Below the pieces are notes generated by a model that was not told the DNA's origin, searched no databases, and worked only from the letters and a program-made list of their open reading frames with translations. A DNA stretch of 7,347 nucleotides, taken from Woeseia sp. (GTDB taxonomy: Bacteria > Pseudomonadota > Gammaproteobacteria > Steroidobacterales > Woeseiaceae). A program made the translations under genes and the position numbers. The DNA is taken from positions 1 through 7,347 of the forward strand of contig QIHS01000023.1 of the NCBI GenBank assembly GCA_003229095.1, given 5' to 3'. Below, piece by piece: positions 5,986-7,347 of this stretch (position 1 is its first letter; every line of letters begins with the position of its first letter).

Positions 5986-7347
5986 GCCGCCGGTCGCCCC
6001 GTACAGGCAGGTATTGCCAATGATGACACTGTCTTTCGCTGCGTAAGCGGAATCATCGGCAGGACGAACAATGATTCGGCCGCCGGCCATTCCTTTGCCA
6101 ACGTAGTCATTTGCGTCTCCCGTCAGTGTCATGTCGAGTCCGGCTACATTCCACGCTGCGAAACTTTGTCCCGCAGTGCCGTTAAGCTGAATCCTGAGCG
6201 GTGCATCCCGCATGCCGGTATTGCCGTACCGACGAGCGATTTCACCGGCTAACATTGCGCCGATCGTTCGATCGTAATTGTGAATGTCAAACTGGAAAGT
6301 TCCGCCGCTTTTTGCCTCGATAGCGGGCTGTACTTCAAGCAGCATTTTTTTCGCGAGCACCGCCTTGTCGAAAGAATTATTTCTGAGGTCAGTGCAGAAC
6401 TGCGGCTTATCGGGCGCAACACCGGCGTCCGAAATTATCGGGCTTAGGTCCAATTGCTGCTGTCGGCTGGTTTCTCCCGGCAACAACTCCATGAGCTCAA
6501 CCCTGCCGATGATTTCCTCCAGGCTGCGAACGCCGAGTTCGGCGAGTCGCAATCGAACCTCCTGTGCGACAAAACGGAAGAAATTCACCACCATATCCGG
6601 CAGACCGGTGAAGTAGTCACTGCGCAGTATGATATTTTGCGTCGCCACACCGGTCGCACAATTATTCAAATGGCAAATACGCAGATACTTACACCCCAGC
6701 GCAATCATCGGCGCGGTACCGAAACCAAAACTCTCCGCACCAAGAATGGCGGCCTTGATCACGTCGAGCCCGGTTTTCAATCCGCCGTCCGCCTGCAGCC
6801 TCACTTTGTGGCGAAGGTCATTTGCGCGCAATACCTGGTGAGCCTCAGAGAGCCCAAGCTCCCATGGGCTTCCTGCATACTTGACCGAACTCAATGGGCT
6901 CGCACCCGTGCCACCGTCGTAACCCGAAATGGTAATGAGGTCAGCGTAAGCCTTAACGACGCCGGCAGCGATCGTCCCAACGCCGGGTTCCGCGACCAGC
7001 TTTACCGACACCAGCGCAGACGGATTGACCTGCTTGAGATCAAAGATCAATTGCGCAAGATCTTCGATGGAATAGATATCGTGGTGTGGTGGCGGCGAAA
7101 TCAAGCCAACGCCGGGCTTCGCGTAGCGCAGCCTGGCAATCATGTCAGTGACTTTGTGCCCCGGCAGCTGGCCGCCTTCACCGGGCTTGGCCCCCTGCGC
7201 TATTTTTATCTGAATGACTTCGGCGCTAACAAGATATTCGGCAGTGACACCAAACCTGCCGGACGCAACCTGCTTGATCTTCGACCTGCGCTCAGTGCCG
7301 TATCGTTGCGGGTCCTCTCCACCTTCACCTGAATTCGAACGTGCACC
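5959..7347 (-). CDS. gltB: Glutamate synthase large subunit GltB, central-to-C-terminal part (5' end outside window, premature stop)
   Basis: The frame is open from base 7347 and shows 462 residues, so about a thousand N-terminal residues, including the class II glutaminase domain, lie off the window. Visible first is the flavin-domain loop GARSNSGEGGED, then GAKPGEGGQLPGHKV and PGVGLISPPPHHDIYS. Next comes the FMN/2-oxoglutarate site region with GGTGASPLSS and LQADGGLKTG. The [3Fe-4S] ligands are the three Cys of CKYLRICHLNNC (codons at 6691-6693, 6673-6675 and 6658-6660). The C-terminal beta-helix domain starts at about visible residue 330 and is cut: after GATGGEL the frame reads RYATPV and stops at TGA 5961-5959, where homologues continue through an AGERF-type turn into VRNSG. 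If the stop is real, the subunit lacks about 150 C-terminal residues. It would be transcribed with gltD as gltBD. Confidence 0.92.
   Translation of the reverse strand, partial: GARSNSGEGGEDPQRYGTERRSKIKQVASGRFGVTAEYLVSAEVIQIKIAQGAKPGEGGQLPGHKVTDMIARLRYAKPGVGLISPPPHHDIYSIEDLAQLIFDLKQVNPSALVSVKLVAEPGVGTIAAGVVKAYADLITISGYDGGTGASPLSSVKYAGSPWELGLSEAHQVLRANDLRHKVRLQADGGLKTGLDVIKAAILGAESFGFGTAPMIALGCKYLRICHLNNCATGVATQNIILRSDYFTGLPDMVVNFFRFVAQEVRLRLAELGVRSLEEIIGRVELMELLPGETSRQQQLDLSPIISDAGVAPDKPQFCTDLRNNSFDKAVLAKKMLLEVQPAIEAKSGGTFQFDIHNYDRTIGAMLAGEIARRYGNTGMRDAPLRIQLNGTAGQSFAAWNVAGLDMTLTGDANDYVGKGMAGGRIIVRPADDSAYAAKDSVIIGNTCLYGATGGELRYATPV

Noticed and set aside
6454..7332. Long plus-strand open frame (292 codons) opposite gltB
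   Set aside because: It lies wholly antisense to clearly conserved GltB sequence, and its translation shows no recognisable domain; it is a by-product of codon bias on the other strand.

Overview
The window looks like a chromosomal stretch of a marine-type gammaproteobacterium. GltB, GltD and CreD read like their proteobacterial counterparts, and the two-component pair belongs to a family known mainly from marine and aquatic proteobacteria. Coding density is very high: the longest gap without a gene is 87 bases. I see no tRNA, rRNA, CRISPR array, insertion sequence or phage gene.

Layout. The plus strand (1-2694) carries an OmpR-type response regulator, cut by the left edge, and 12 bases later a 679-residue membrane histidine kinase. 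I recognise the pair as the regulators of the 'proteobacterial dedicated sortase system' (pdsR, pdsS). The sortase, its von Willebrand-type target and the OmpA-like partner of that system are not in the window and would most likely lie to the left of base 1. The kinase has an elaborate periplasmic part, including a stretch that reads like a carbohydrate-binding family 9 (CBM9-like) beta-sandwich.

The minus strand (7347 down to 2661) carries, in transcription order, the 3' part of gltB (glutamate synthase large subunit, cut by the right edge), gltD (small subunit) and creD (inner-membrane envelope-integrity protein). gltB and gltD share one base, and creD follows gltD after 87 bases. creD and pdsS converge, and their coding regions overlap by 34 bases at the 3' ends.

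How they work together. GltB and GltD would form the NADPH-dependent GOGAT enzyme that makes glutamate from glutamine and 2-oxoglutarate. PdsR and PdsS would sense an envelope signal and control the surface-protein sortase locus. CreD is an envelope-stress protein that in other bacteria belongs to the output of a two-component system, so its position beside a sensor kinase may be meaningful, although here it is transcribed towards the kinase.

Main oddity. The gltB reading frame is broken in its C-terminal beta-helix domain. About 11 conserved residues are missing, with a net loss of about 31 bases. The upstream frame stops at 5959, while the downstream frame stays well conserved to the normal end of the protein. 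This is either a very recent lesion or an assembly error.
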